Origin: Pseudomonadota bacterium | GTDB lineage: Bacteria; Pseudomonadota; Alphaproteobacteria; GCA-2746255 | Direction of reading: 5' to 3' | Assembly: GCA_040752895.1 (NCBI GenBank) | Contig: JBFMHN010000001.1 | Coordinates: forward strand, 1-64,000 | Length of the DNA stretch: 64,000 nt | Part shown: piece by piece, positions 33,386-40,897 of the stretch | Layout: each line of letters opens with the position of its first letter | Numbering within the stretch: position 1 is the first letter of the stretch | Program-made: the position numbers and the translations under genes | The notes under the pieces: generated by a model | The model's database searches: none | The model's input: only the letters and a program-made list of their open reading frames with translations | Told to the model about the DNA's origin: nothing

Positions 33386-35062
33386 CTATCCCCGTTCCTG
33401 AGCCATCCAACTGCGGACGACGCCGACCGTTTCTTCCGGATGCTTGTCCACGATTTCTCCGATCCGCTTCACGGTGGAAGCGCGGACCCGGCCTTCAACC
33501 TTCTCCATATCGATCATCGATTCCGGTTCTTCTCCTCCTTCATGCCCCATCGTGCCTGACCCGGCGGCAAACGCCTGCCTGGGCGCCCCCAAGGCGGGCG
33601 TTTCAAGTTCCCGCTGATCGGCCAGAAGCCGCTGCCCTTCCGCCATGGCTTCGGGGATCACGCGAATGGCATGGGTGATCAGTGGCCGCACGACGAGAAG
33701 AAGCACGAGCACCGCCACCACCGTCAGCACCATGATTTCAGCCATCCGGAAATAATCCGACTTCGTCAGGCCAAGAAACTCCAATTTCGGAATTTCTTCC
33801 GGCATGACTTCCGGACGGACAAACGCCATATTGACAACCTCTACCTTGTCGCCGCGCTCGACGTCATAGCCGATTGCCGTGCGGACTAGGGAGGTGAGCT
33901 TTTCCAGTTCCTCCGCGCCACGCGGTTGATAGACCTGGTTGCCAGCGGCGTCGTTTACGTAAGTTCCGTCAACCAATACGGCGACGGCAATCTGCTTGAT
34001 CGTGCCGCTCTCTTGCGTGTGGGTTTCGATCGTCTTGGTAATTTCATAATTGACCGTTTCTTCAACGCGCGAAGACTGGCTGGAGTTTGTAGGCCCGTTT
34101 TCCGCGCCGATGGCTTCCGCTCCAGGCAGGTTTCCGGCAATCGTGACAGGCGCTTCGGTCTTGTCTTCGAGGTTGGACGCTTTTTCTTCGACCGTTTGGG
34201 TCGAACGAACGACTTGGCCGTCCGGGTCATAGCTTTCGGAATTCGTGATGGTGCGGTCAAAATTCATATTGACGGAGACACGCGCCTGCACCTTTCCGTC
34301 TCCGACAGAGCGCTCAAGAAGGTCAATGATCGAGGCGGCCAGGCGGGTTTCATAGGCTTGACGCGCTTCCGACGCAGATGTTGCCGTGAAGCCGGCCTCG
34401 TTTTCGCCTTCGGTAATGCCCCGGGCAAGCAGCGTCCCGCTGTCATCCACGATCGAGATATTTGTCGGCTTCAGCCCGGGAACGGCGGCAGCCACCAACT
34501 GCTGGATCGCAAACACTTGTGCCTTGTCGAGACGGCGCCCGCCCTGCATTTTCAGGATAATCGAGGCGCGAGGTTCCATTTTCTCGTGGCTGAACAATTC
34601 GCGCTTTGGGATGACAAGGTGCACCCTGGCCGAACGAATTGACGCAATGGCACCAATGGTTCGGGCAAGCTCACCTTCCAGCGCGCGCAGCAAATTGACA
34701 TTCTGGACGAAATTCGTGACGCCCAGCGATTCGGAACGGTCAAAAATTTCATAACCAATTGACCCGCCCCGGGGGAGGCCTTGCTCGGCGAGTCCGATCC
34801 GCAGGCGAAGCACCTTGTCCGAAGGCACCATGACCTGCGTGCCGCCGCCGTTAAGCTGGTAGGGCACCGACATGCCTTCAAGCTTCGTGACAATCTGATT
34901 GCTGTCCTCCGGGCTGAGATCTCCATAGAGGAGGACCATGTTCGGAGAATTAAGGTGTGTCGTGAGGAAGAAAAAGAACCCAATGAGGGAAAGGCCCACG
35001 ACGGCGAAGATGAGCAACCGTCCCATCCCGATTTTTTGGAGCGTTAGGTGCAACCCATTCAC
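33386..35062 (-). CDS. fliF: Flagellar MS-ring protein FliF
   Basis: 558 residues, starting with GTG. Two transmembrane helices (about 15-35 and 440-465) flank a large periplasmic part with the PrgK/YscJ-like domain (NLLRALEGELARTI, ARVHLVIPKRELF), and a C-terminal tail binds FliG. It forms the first-built ring of the basal body. It heads the long operon through flhG; the upstream region has a FlbD-like palindrome flanked by CtrA-like motifs. Confidence 0.96.
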   Translation of the reverse strand: MNGLHLTLQKIGMGRLLIFAVVGLSLIGFFFFLTTHLNSPNMVLLYGDLSPEDSNQIVTKLEGMSVPYQLNGGGTQVMVPSDKVLRLRIGLAEQGLPRGGSIGYEIFDRSESLGVTNFVQNVNLLRALEGELARTIGAIASIRSARVHLVIPKRELFSHEKMEPRASIILKMQGGRRLDKAQVFAIQQLVAAAVPGLKPTNISIVDDSGTLLARGITEGENEAGFTATSASEARQAYETRLAASIIDLLERSVGDGKVQARVSVNMNFDRTITNSESYDPDGQVVRSTQTVEEKASNLEDKTEAPVTIAGNLPGAEAIGAENGPTNSSQSSRVEETVNYEITKTIETHTQESGTIKQIAVAVLVDGTYVNDAAGNQVYQPRGAEELEKLTSLVRTAIGYDVERGDKVEVVNMAFVRPEVMPEEIPKLEFLGLTKSDYFRMAEIMVLTVVAVLVLLLVVRPLITHAIRVIPEAMAEGQRLLADQRELETPALGAPRQAFAAGSGTMGHEGGEEPESMIDMEKVEGRVRASTVKRIGEIVDKHPEETVGVVRSWMAQERG

Positions 35063-35144
35063 AGTGGCGTCTCTTAAGTATGTTTTTGGACTATACGAGC
35101 GTGAGGCCGATGACGACCACGCTCGAAACGCTACCGTTCATAGG

Positions 35145-35159
35145 TGAATAGGAAGTTAA
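35145..35159 (-). promoter_or_regulatory. Degenerate CtrA box, fliF proximal
   Basis: Reading the - strand, TTAACTTCCTATTCA is TTAA-N7-TTCA, one half intact and one with a single change. It lies on the gene side of the central palindrome, about 85 bases before fliF. Confidence 0.4.
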
Positions 35160-35163
35160 CCGC

Positions 35164-35178
35164 AGGCAAAATTTGCCT
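35164..35178. promoter_or_regulatory. FlbD (ftr)-like palindrome before fliF
   Basis: AGGCAAA-A-TTTGCCT is a perfect inverted repeat. It matches the GGCAR...TTGCC elements found upstream of the four sigma-54 promoters in this window. At fliF in Caulobacter FlbD is a repressor, which would fit a site within the promoter region. Confidence 0.6.
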
Positions 35179-35188
35179 ACTTGAGGCA

Positions 35189-35203
35189 GCAACCGAAAAT
35201 TAA
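35189..35203 (-). promoter_or_regulatory. Degenerate CtrA box, fliF distal
   Basis: On the - strand, TTAATTTTCGGTTGC is TTAA-N7-TTGC with one intact half. With the box at 35145-35159 it brackets the palindrome. Confidence 0.38.
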
Positions 35204-35249
35204 CCGTGGGACATGCGCCGATCTGAAAAATCGGGGACAGTGCAAAAAA

Positions 35250-35549
35250 TTACAGGGGCCCGCCGGTAGATCCCGGGTTGGAATTTCGGTATTCTTGAAG
35301 CCGTGTCACGCGAAGACCGTGGACACCATGGCTGTCAAACAAGCGCTGCCAGGAGAGAAATTCCTCGATCGACAGGGTATAGCGCTGGCAAGCCTCGTCC
35401 AGGCTCAACACGCCGGTTCGAACGGCTTCGACCACTTGCGCCTTGCGACGGACGACCCACCGCCGAGTATTGGGTGGGGGCAGATCATCCAGCGTCATCC
35501 GCTTGATAACAGGTCTCATCTTGGCCGCGTCGCCGTTCCTGTCCTTCAT
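35250..35549 (-). CDS. sciP: CtrA inhibitor SciP (DUF1153)
   Basis: 99 residues, with GAGAGG before the ATG. The core LPPPNTRRWVVRRKAQVVEA followed by LSLDEACQRYTLSIEEFLSWQ and GLRVTRLQEYR is the DUF1153 signature; it is a helix-turn-helix protein. SciP in Caulobacter binds CtrA and blocks activation of CtrA targets. Here it sits as a single gene between flgE and fliF, about 190 bases from the fliF start, and a CtrA-like box lies upstream of it. Confidence 0.88.
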   Translation of the reverse strand: MKDRNGDAAKMRPVIKRMTLDDLPPPNTRRWVVRRKAQVVEAVRTGVLSLDEACQRYTLSIEEFLSWQRLFDSHGVHGLRVTRLQEYRNSNPGSTGGPL

Positions 35550-35616
35550 TCGCCTCTCGCCGTTTTGTGCTTCATCTGGCTCATTACTCCTAAGGCGGAG
35601 TTGTACCCGTCCCAGC

Positions 35617-35631
35617 TTAAAAAACCGCTAA
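35617..35631 (-). promoter_or_regulatory. CtrA-like box upstream of sciP
   Basis: On the - strand TTAGCGGTTTTTTAA is TTAG-N7-TTAA, a single mismatch to the CtrA consensus, about 70 bases before the sciP ATG. This fits feedback control of sciP by CtrA. Confidence 0.5.
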
Positions 35632-35655
35632 AGGATAGATCGGATTTTAGAAGTT

Positions 35656-35696
35656 GGCGGCCCCGGCTACGGCGAGGGACCAAAGCCGGGGCCGCC
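35656..35696. terminator. Strong GC hairpin after flgE
   Basis: GGCGGCCCCGGCT pairs perfectly with AGCCGGGGCCGCC (13 bp, 15-base loop), 16 bases past the flgE stop. There is no T run after it in the flgE direction, so it may be a transcript-end stabiliser or Rho-assisted terminator rather than a classical one. Confidence 0.6.
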
Positions 35697-35711
35697 CAGG
35701 GGAAAGATTGC

Positions 35712-37376
35712 CTACCGCTTAACGCGAATCAGTTCGTCCAGCATGTCGTCGGCGGTCGTGATGATCTTCGCGTTTGCTGAGTAAGCGCGTTGGGCAATGA
35801 TCATGCTCGTGAACTCCTCTGCGAGGTCCACGGTTGAAGCCTCAAGGGCGGAGGCCGCAACTTTCCCGGCTGTACCCGTGTTGGCGAAGTTTAGGAAGAA
35901 GTTGCCGGAAGCGTCCGTCTGGCCATAAACGTTGCCGTTCTTCGGCTCCAGCCCGTTTGGGTTGGCGAAGGTCGCCAGTGGGATTCGGAAGATCGCCCGC
36001 GAGTCCCCGTTATCGAACTGAGCTGTCACGACTCCTTGATCGTTGATATTGACGCCGGTGAAACTGCCGAAGCTGACGCCGTTCTGATTAACGAAAGAGA
36101 CGAAGAAGTCGCTCGAGAACTGCGTTACGCCATCGGTCTGGCCGGTGCCAATTGGCCCAGCCGTGCCTAGGTTGAGCGCAATCGTGCTGTTGGTGGCACC
36201 GTTTGCCCAGTCGATGTTGGCCGTGGCCACGTTGAAGCTGTTCGGCGTTCCATCTCCGTTGAAGGTGGCGCCCGGCCCGCTTGCCGTCAAGGCTGCGACC
36301 GTAAACGGGTCAACCTGCGACACGAAAGGCGAGGAGGAAACAACCGGGCCGTCCGCAACCGCGACGGCAGCCCCGGCTGCAGCCTGGGTGATAAACATGG
36401 AATTGATGTTCTGACCCGTCCCGCCCGTAAAGCGTCCGGTTCCCGGCACGGCCGAGCCGTCGATGGCCGTCTTCAGGGCGCTGATCGCTTGTGCGATCGT
36501 CACCGCGGCGCTGATATCTACTTCGACGTTGCCGGCACCAACGACGCCGGCTCCGTCCGTAAATTCGAAGGTCGTTCCGGCAAGCGTGATCGTATCGCCA
36601 AGGACTGCGCCGCCGGTGCTTGCCGTCGGAAGGCGGGTAAAGTCAAGACGCCCGCTGGAGGCGTATGTCTGACCGGACGCGTTGAGGAGAGTCACGACAG
36701 ACGTGTCCGGTATTGCGGTTGCTGAAATATCCCACACGTTGGGCGTCGCTTGCTTCGTCCAGGTCATTTGCAGGTTGTGGTCAACGCCAAGCGAGTCGAA
36801 AGCAAGGACATTCATGACATGAGCATCGCCAGCCGTGGCTTCAGCCGGCACGTTGGCGCCGACCGTGACGGCGGTTGTTCCTGAGGCACTGCCGGCCAAG
36901 CTCGAAATATTCACGGTTGTGAGGTCCGTCAGAAGGTTATTATTGACCGTCGTCGGAGTCCCGACCGTGTCCGTGACCCAACCCTGAAGGTAGAAGCCGG
37001 CGGCGTTCCGGAGCGAACCGGTTTCGTCCACCGAAAATTGGCCGGCGCGTGTGAAGAAACGTTGGTCGTTCGCACCCGGGGTTCGGTTCGCGGTGACGAC
37101 GAAAAGGCCGTTTCCGGAGACGGCAAGATCCGTTGCCGAGGCCGAGTTCTGCAACAAACCCTGCCGCTCGATCTGGAAGAAGGGTCTGGTGCTGACGCCT
37201 CCCGGTGCGTAGGACGATTGCAGGGATTGCTGAACGACCAGGGTATGAAACCGCGGCGAAACGGCCTTGTAGCCCACCGTGTTCATGTTCGAGATATTAT
37301 CTGCAATCATTCCAAGCGCCTGACCTTGTGCGTTCAGGCCGGAAACGCTCGAGAACATTGCTCCAAAAACGCTCAT
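35712..37376 (-). CDS. flgE: Flagellar hook protein FlgE
   Basis: 554 residues. N-terminal SVFGAMFSSVSGLNAQGQALGMIADNISNMNTVGYKA and C-terminal ASALEASTVDLAEEFTSMI..QRAYSANAKII are the rod/hook family ends that make the coiled-coil core; the long middle is the variable hook domain. The length exceeds enteric FlgE (about 400) but is usual in alphaproteobacteria. Last gene of the fliS-fliK-flgD-flgE unit. Confidence 0.95.
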   Translation of the reverse strand: MSVFGAMFSSVSGLNAQGQALGMIADNISNMNTVGYKAVSPRFHTLVVQQSLQSSYAPGGVSTRPFFQIERQGLLQNSASATDLAVSGNGLFVVTANRTPGANDQRFFTRAGQFSVDETGSLRNAAGFYLQGWVTDTVGTPTTVNNNLLTDLTTVNISSLAGSASGTTAVTVGANVPAEATAGDAHVMNVLAFDSLGVDHNLQMTWTKQATPNVWDISATAIPDTSVVTLLNASGQTYASSGRLDFTRLPTASTGGAVLGDTITLAGTTFEFTDGAGVVGAGNVEVDISAAVTIAQAISALKTAIDGSAVPGTGRFTGGTGQNINSMFITQAAAGAAVAVADGPVVSSSPFVSQVDPFTVAALTASGPGATFNGDGTPNSFNVATANIDWANGATNSTIALNLGTAGPIGTGQTDGVTQFSSDFFVSFVNQNGVSFGSFTGVNINDQGVVTAQFDNGDSRAIFRIPLATFANPNGLEPKNGNVYGQTDASGNFFLNFANTGTAGKVAASALEASTVDLAEEFTSMIIAQRAYSANAKIITTADDMLDELIRVKR

Positions 37377-37427
37377 TTTCCTTCTCCTATGTCTATCCCT
37401 TGTCGCGAGATGATCCTCAAAAGTCCC

Positions 37428-38108
37428 TTACACACCGTTTGCTTGCGAGCCTTTCGGCTTTACCGATACGACGTCTGTCATCGGCACGCCGATGCCGTTG
37501 AGAGAAAGCAGGACAGAACCATCCACCGTCGTCTCGAAGCCGGTAACCGTGCCGATGATTCCGGTTTCGACGGCGACCGGCTTGTTGTTTGCGTCAATGG
37601 CGGTCACGACAATGGAATATTTGCCATCCGGCTGGGCTATGCCATTGCTATCCAGGCCATTCCAGGTAAAGGTGTGACGGCCGGCTGCCGTCGCGCCGGA
37701 GGTGGTGTGGACGAGCTGGCCAACCTCGTTGAAAACCGAAATTTTTGTCGAGGAAGCAGTGCCGGCGAGGCCATAGCTGAATTCGGCAGTGCCGTTCGTC
37801 AGCATGTTCAATTTTCCAAAGGCTTCGATCTGCATGCCGATGAAGCCGACCGCGTTGGATATCTGGCTCGCCTTCTGAAGATCGATCAAGGACGCCAGAT
37901 TGCTGTTCGTATTGATGGCCTGCTCCACGGCGCTGAATTGGACGAGTTGCGTCGTAAACTCCTTCGCATCCATCGGCGAGAGCGGATCCTGATTCTGCAT
38001 TTGCGCCGTAAGTAGCTTTAGGAAGTCGTCAAAGTTTTCCGCAAGCGCGGCGCCGGCTCCCGCGGCCTTAAGGCCGGCTGTGGACGTTCCAATTCCTCCG
38101 ATTTGCAT
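37428..38108 (-). CDS. flgD: Hook cap/assembly protein FlgD
   Basis: 226 residues. N-terminal FLKLLTAQMQNQDPLSPMDAKEFTTQLVQFSAVEQ is the FlgD signature; the C-terminal half is the FlgD tandem Ig-like/Tudor-like part (GRHTFTWNGLDSNG). It is needed for hook polymerisation and then discarded. Between fliK and flgE. Confidence 0.95.
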   Translation of the reverse strand: MQIGGIGTSTAGLKAAGAGAALAENFDDFLKLLTAQMQNQDPLSPMDAKEFTTQLVQFSAVEQAINTNSNLASLIDLQKASQISNAVGFIGMQIEAFGKLNMLTNGTAEFSYGLAGTASSTKISVFNEVGQLVHTTSGATAAGRHTFTWNGLDSNGIAQPDGKYSIVVTAIDANNKPVAVETGIIGTVTGFETTVDGSVLLSLNGIGVPMTDVVSVKPKGSQANGV

Positions 38109-38119
38109 GTTCCGCTCTC

Positions 38120-39580
38120 CTATACCCGGATATCGACGAAACCATCGCCGACGACCCAGTAGTTGTAATTTTCCAAAGCCGTTGTTTCCGTATCGGTCAC
38201 CGCTGGATCGGAATCCTTCACCGAAGAAGAATCAGCACCTTCCGCGCCAGTCGGCGTTCGGCCGTTCCCTTCGCCGCGCAGCTGGAAGTGCAGGCTATTC
38301 GAATCCGCGCGCAGGCCGGAATCCTGAAGCGCGCGCTCCAGCGTGCGCGCGTCCCGTTGCAAAAGGTCCAGCGTCTCCGGTCGCTCGACGGAAACGACAG
38401 CCGTTACCTTGCCGTCCTTGCCCACTTCCATCTTGACGTCGATATGGCCGAGAGAAGCCGGTTTCAGTTGAATGCGAATCCGGTCCAGGCCGTCCGCCGC
38501 TGCCCGCTTCAAATGAAGGGCTATCTGATCGGTCATCACCGGCGGCGGGGTTGCCGTTCGCTCTGCCGTGGCCGTGGCCGCGATGGCGATCGGCCGTCTC
38601 GCCGCTTCGCTTGTCATGTTCGGGGGCAAAAGACTTTCGGTTGAAGTCTCCGTCATTACCGATGCGGCGACGTTCGTAGGGACGGCGTGCATGCCGGCCG
38701 CCAGCGGAATCGGGCCGTTTGGATTTGCCGGAATAGGATGAAAAAGCGTCTTGGCGGCGTCGAAGGCCGGTTGGCCGATTAGCACTTTCTCCTGCCGGAA
38801 TTTGGCGAGAACGTCTGGTTTCCCGTTGCCGGTGAAGGCGAAGGCGTTGTCCGGCAAGCCGTCCTCCCCGTCCTGTGGCAGCATGGCCTCCTTGCCGGTG
38901 AGGCGGGGGTCCGCGGCGGCTACCGTGCTCGGCAGTGCGGCACCTTCGGCCATCAAGCGCTGCAGGCCCAATGGCGTCTGGATATCGCCTGTGGCACGGA
39001 TGGCCTGAGCCAACGGATTGGCCTTCCCATGACCCTCGATTGCCTCCGCAATGCCTTGGAGGCGATCCGCCGCCGGCGGCCAATTCGTCAGAATCAGTCC
39101 GGCCGGGATGGCGGGTGCGTCCGGGTGTTCGGGGTGCGCCTCGCTAGGTGTCGCGGCCAGGCCAGATAGGTTTATGTCGCCGTCCGGCGTCGTGCTCTGT
39201 TCAATTGGCGCCTCTACATCCATCGGATTATTGATTTTTGCCTTGTTCTCGGCTGCCCCCGTCTCTTCCACCTCGTCGAGGGAGGCGGGTTTGCTTTCGG
39301 CCGCGACAAAAGCGTTCCCTTCATCGCTGTCCTTTGCTTTTTCCTTGCGCTCTTGGCTGTCGGCCGTCCTTGTCGGACGGTCGGTTTTTGTTTTCACCGG
39401 ACGGTCGCTGCCATGATCGGCCTTTGCGGTCTCAGTCTTTGCGGTCTCGATCGGCGGGCGCTTGTCGCTCTCCAGTTGCAGGAGCTGATCGAACGGAACG
39501 AGCGGAGCCGCGCCTTCGCCGACCCGCTTGGAAACCTGCGCCAAATTCGACGCAATCTGCTTTACCGATACGAATTCCAT
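38120..39580 (-). CDS. fliK: Hook-length control protein FliK
   Basis: 486 residues. The N-terminal two thirds are low-complexity Pro/Ala/Glu/Lys-rich sequence expected of the molecular ruler. The C-terminal domain (about 370-455) shows RIQLKPASLGHIDVKMEVG..GKVTAVVSVERPETLDLLQRD, the Flg_hook domain that switches export specificity through FlhB. Followed by flgD after 11 bases. Confidence 0.92.
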   Translation of the reverse strand: MEFVSVKQIASNLAQVSKRVGEGAAPLVPFDQLLQLESDKRPPIETAKTETAKADHGSDRPVKTKTDRPTRTADSQERKEKAKDSDEGNAFVAAESKPASLDEVEETGAAENKAKINNPMDVEAPIEQSTTPDGDINLSGLAATPSEAHPEHPDAPAIPAGLILTNWPPAADRLQGIAEAIEGHGKANPLAQAIRATGDIQTPLGLQRLMAEGAALPSTVAAADPRLTGKEAMLPQDGEDGLPDNAFAFTGNGKPDVLAKFRQEKVLIGQPAFDAAKTLFHPIPANPNGPIPLAAGMHAVPTNVAASVMTETSTESLLPPNMTSEAARRPIAIAATATAERTATPPPVMTDQIALHLKRAAADGLDRIRIQLKPASLGHIDVKMEVGKDGKVTAVVSVERPETLDLLQRDARTLERALQDSGLRADSNSLHFQLRGEGNGRTPTGAEGADSSSVKDSDPAVTDTETTALENYNYWVVGDGFVDIRV

Positions 39581-39625
39581 TTACCGTCTTCCTGACTTTA
39601 CGTTTTGTCTTCCTGACCGCTAGCT

Positions 39626-40012
39626 TCAATAGATCAAAAACTCACCTTCGCTTGGCCTGGAAATTTGCATGTCGAGATTTTCCCAGGAATTTAACAAGGA
39701 CTCGAGAAGGCGCGCGCCTTCCAGGGCCGGTTGCGGATCGTTCTTGAGATTGACGTCCGGCAAACGCCGCAGGAGGTATTTGTAGATCTGGCCCAGATTC
39801 TTTGCGATATCGCCTCCGCGTTCGAGGTCCAATGTCAGATAGAGGTGGGCGAGGATATTTGTCGCCTTGGCGCTTGTCTTGTAGCGCATCTCAATATTCC
39901 CGCGCTCGATGGCGACCAGGCTTGCCTTCAACGCAACCAGGGCCTCTCGGTAAAGCATGACGATCAAATGGGATTGGGACGCACCCATGATCTCGTCGTA
40001 GCTGTAGTTCAT
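39626..40012 (-). CDS. fliS: Flagellin export chaperone FliS, copy 1
   Basis: 128 residues from ATG 40012, chosen because GAAGG precedes it and because the longer frame from 40081 would begin at the predicted transcription start of the sigma-54 promoter at 40094-40109. SYDEIMGASQSHLIVMLYREALVALKAS and LTLDLERGGDIAKNLGQIYKYLLRRL are FliS hallmarks. FliS binds flagellin in the cytoplasm and delivers it to FlhA. First gene of the fliS-fliK-flgD-flgE unit, an unusual partner set for a flagellin chaperone. Confidence 0.88.
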   Translation of the reverse strand: MNYSYDEIMGASQSHLIVMLYREALVALKASLVAIERGNIEMRYKTSAKATNILAHLYLTLDLERGGDIAKNLGQIYKYLLRRLPDVNLKNDPQPALEGARLLESLLNSWENLDMQISRPSEGEFLIY

Positions 40013-40093
40013 GCTGCCTTCGAAAGGCGCGATTGTTTTTTCGCCTTTCTTGCATTGGGACGTTGGATGCAGTTTGTTCATGGCAAGAAGGAG

Positions 40094-40109
40094 AGCAAAT
40101 GGCGGGCCA
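40094..40109 (-). promoter_or_regulatory. Sigma-54 promoter of fliS-fliK-flgD-flgE
   Basis: On the - strand TGGCCCGCCATTTGCT carries GG and GC with 10 bases between. The predicted start is near 40083, about 70 bases before the fliS ATG at 40012. Confidence 0.78.
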
Positions 40110-40118
40110 ACTCCTATG

Positions 40119-40143
40119 CTTATTTATCTATATGATAAATAAG
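40119..40143. repeat. A/T-rich inverted repeat upstream of the fliS promoter
   Basis: CTTATTTATC and GATAAATAAG are perfect 10-base arms around TATAT. It lies between the sigma-54 promoter and the FlbD-like site, where a DNA-bending protein or operator would fit. It lacks a T run after it in the fliS direction. Confidence 0.6.
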
Positions 40144-40215
40144 GAAAAAATTGGGATTTTCTTGGCCGATGTCCGGACCGGCGGCGAAACCGGGAAAAAG
40201 CTGCTGGGCCGGTAT

Positions 40216-40228
40216 GGCAATTTCTGCC
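40216..40228. promoter_or_regulatory. FlbD (ftr)-like site for the fliS promoter
   Basis: GGCAATTTCTGCC is a near-palindrome about 107 bases upstream of the -24 GG of the fliS sigma-54 promoter, a typical enhancer distance. Confidence 0.58.
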
Positions 40229-40305
40229 CAGCTAACAAGCATCAATGATGAAAAGATGGCGCCATCGGCAGCGATGGCGGGGCGAGGGAAGTGGCCTTGT
40301 GATCT

Positions 40306-40776
40306 TCAGGCCGAAACGGCGATGTTTTTCTTGGAAAGCGCGTCTGAGGCTGTCGGCGCCTCGGCGATGGGGGCAGGCCCTTGATTGGCGAGCTCATGCC
40401 AGGAGGCGCGAAGAGGCTCGAGCAGGGCGATGACATCGAGGGCTGGCTTGGGGTCGTTGTTGACATCTACCAAGAAAAGCCGGGCAAGCATAAAACGGTA
40501 GAGGCGATCTAGGTTCTCGGCAATCTCGCCGCCACGGCTGTGATCGAGCGTGGCGGAAAGATGCGTGAGGATTTCCTGGGCGCGCAGGTTTGCATTCCAC
40601 CGCGCCTGGATATTCCCGACCTCAATTGCGTGAACGGCGTCCTTCAGACTGTCGATCGCCTTGTCGTAGAGCATGGCGACCAGCTTCACGCCCGGCGCCG
40701 TCAGGATGCGCTGCATCTTGTAGATATTCGAGGCCTTGTGTTCCACGCGCTGTTCCTTGGTTGATGCCCTTACCAT
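40306..40776 (-). CDS. fliS: FliS-like chaperone, copy 2
   Basis: 156 residues. The helical pattern YKMQRILTAPGVKLVAMLYDKAIDSLKDAVHAI and ATLDHSRGGEIAENLDRLYRFMLARL matches FliS but is clearly diverged from copy 1; both end with a Pro/Ala-rich tail here. Two FliS proteins in a locus with one flagellin suggest distinct clients, perhaps FliD or another export substrate. A 12-bp palindrome precedes its start. Confidence 0.82.
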   Translation of the reverse strand: MVRASTKEQRVEHKASNIYKMQRILTAPGVKLVAMLYDKAIDSLKDAVHAIEVGNIQARWNANLRAQEILTHLSATLDHSRGGEIAENLDRLYRFMLARLFLVDVNNDPKPALDVIALLEPLRASWHELANQGPAPIAEAPTASDALSKKNIAVSA

Positions 40777-40784
40777 CGCATGCC

Positions 40785-40796
40785 GTAGTTAACTAC
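40785..40796. promoter_or_regulatory. Palindrome just upstream of fliS copy 2
   Basis: GTAGTTAACTAC is a perfect 12-bp palindrome 9 bases before the ATG, overlapping where the ribosome site should be. It contains a TTAAC half-site. Binding by a regulator or translational effect is possible. Confidence 0.45.
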
Positions 40797-40897
40797 TTGT
40801 GAAAAAAAGATAATATTTTCGTATTTTTTATTCGAATTCAAAATTTTCGACCGTCCTGCGGCGCCTACGGCTGCGACGTCAGCGGCGCGTCTTTCCG

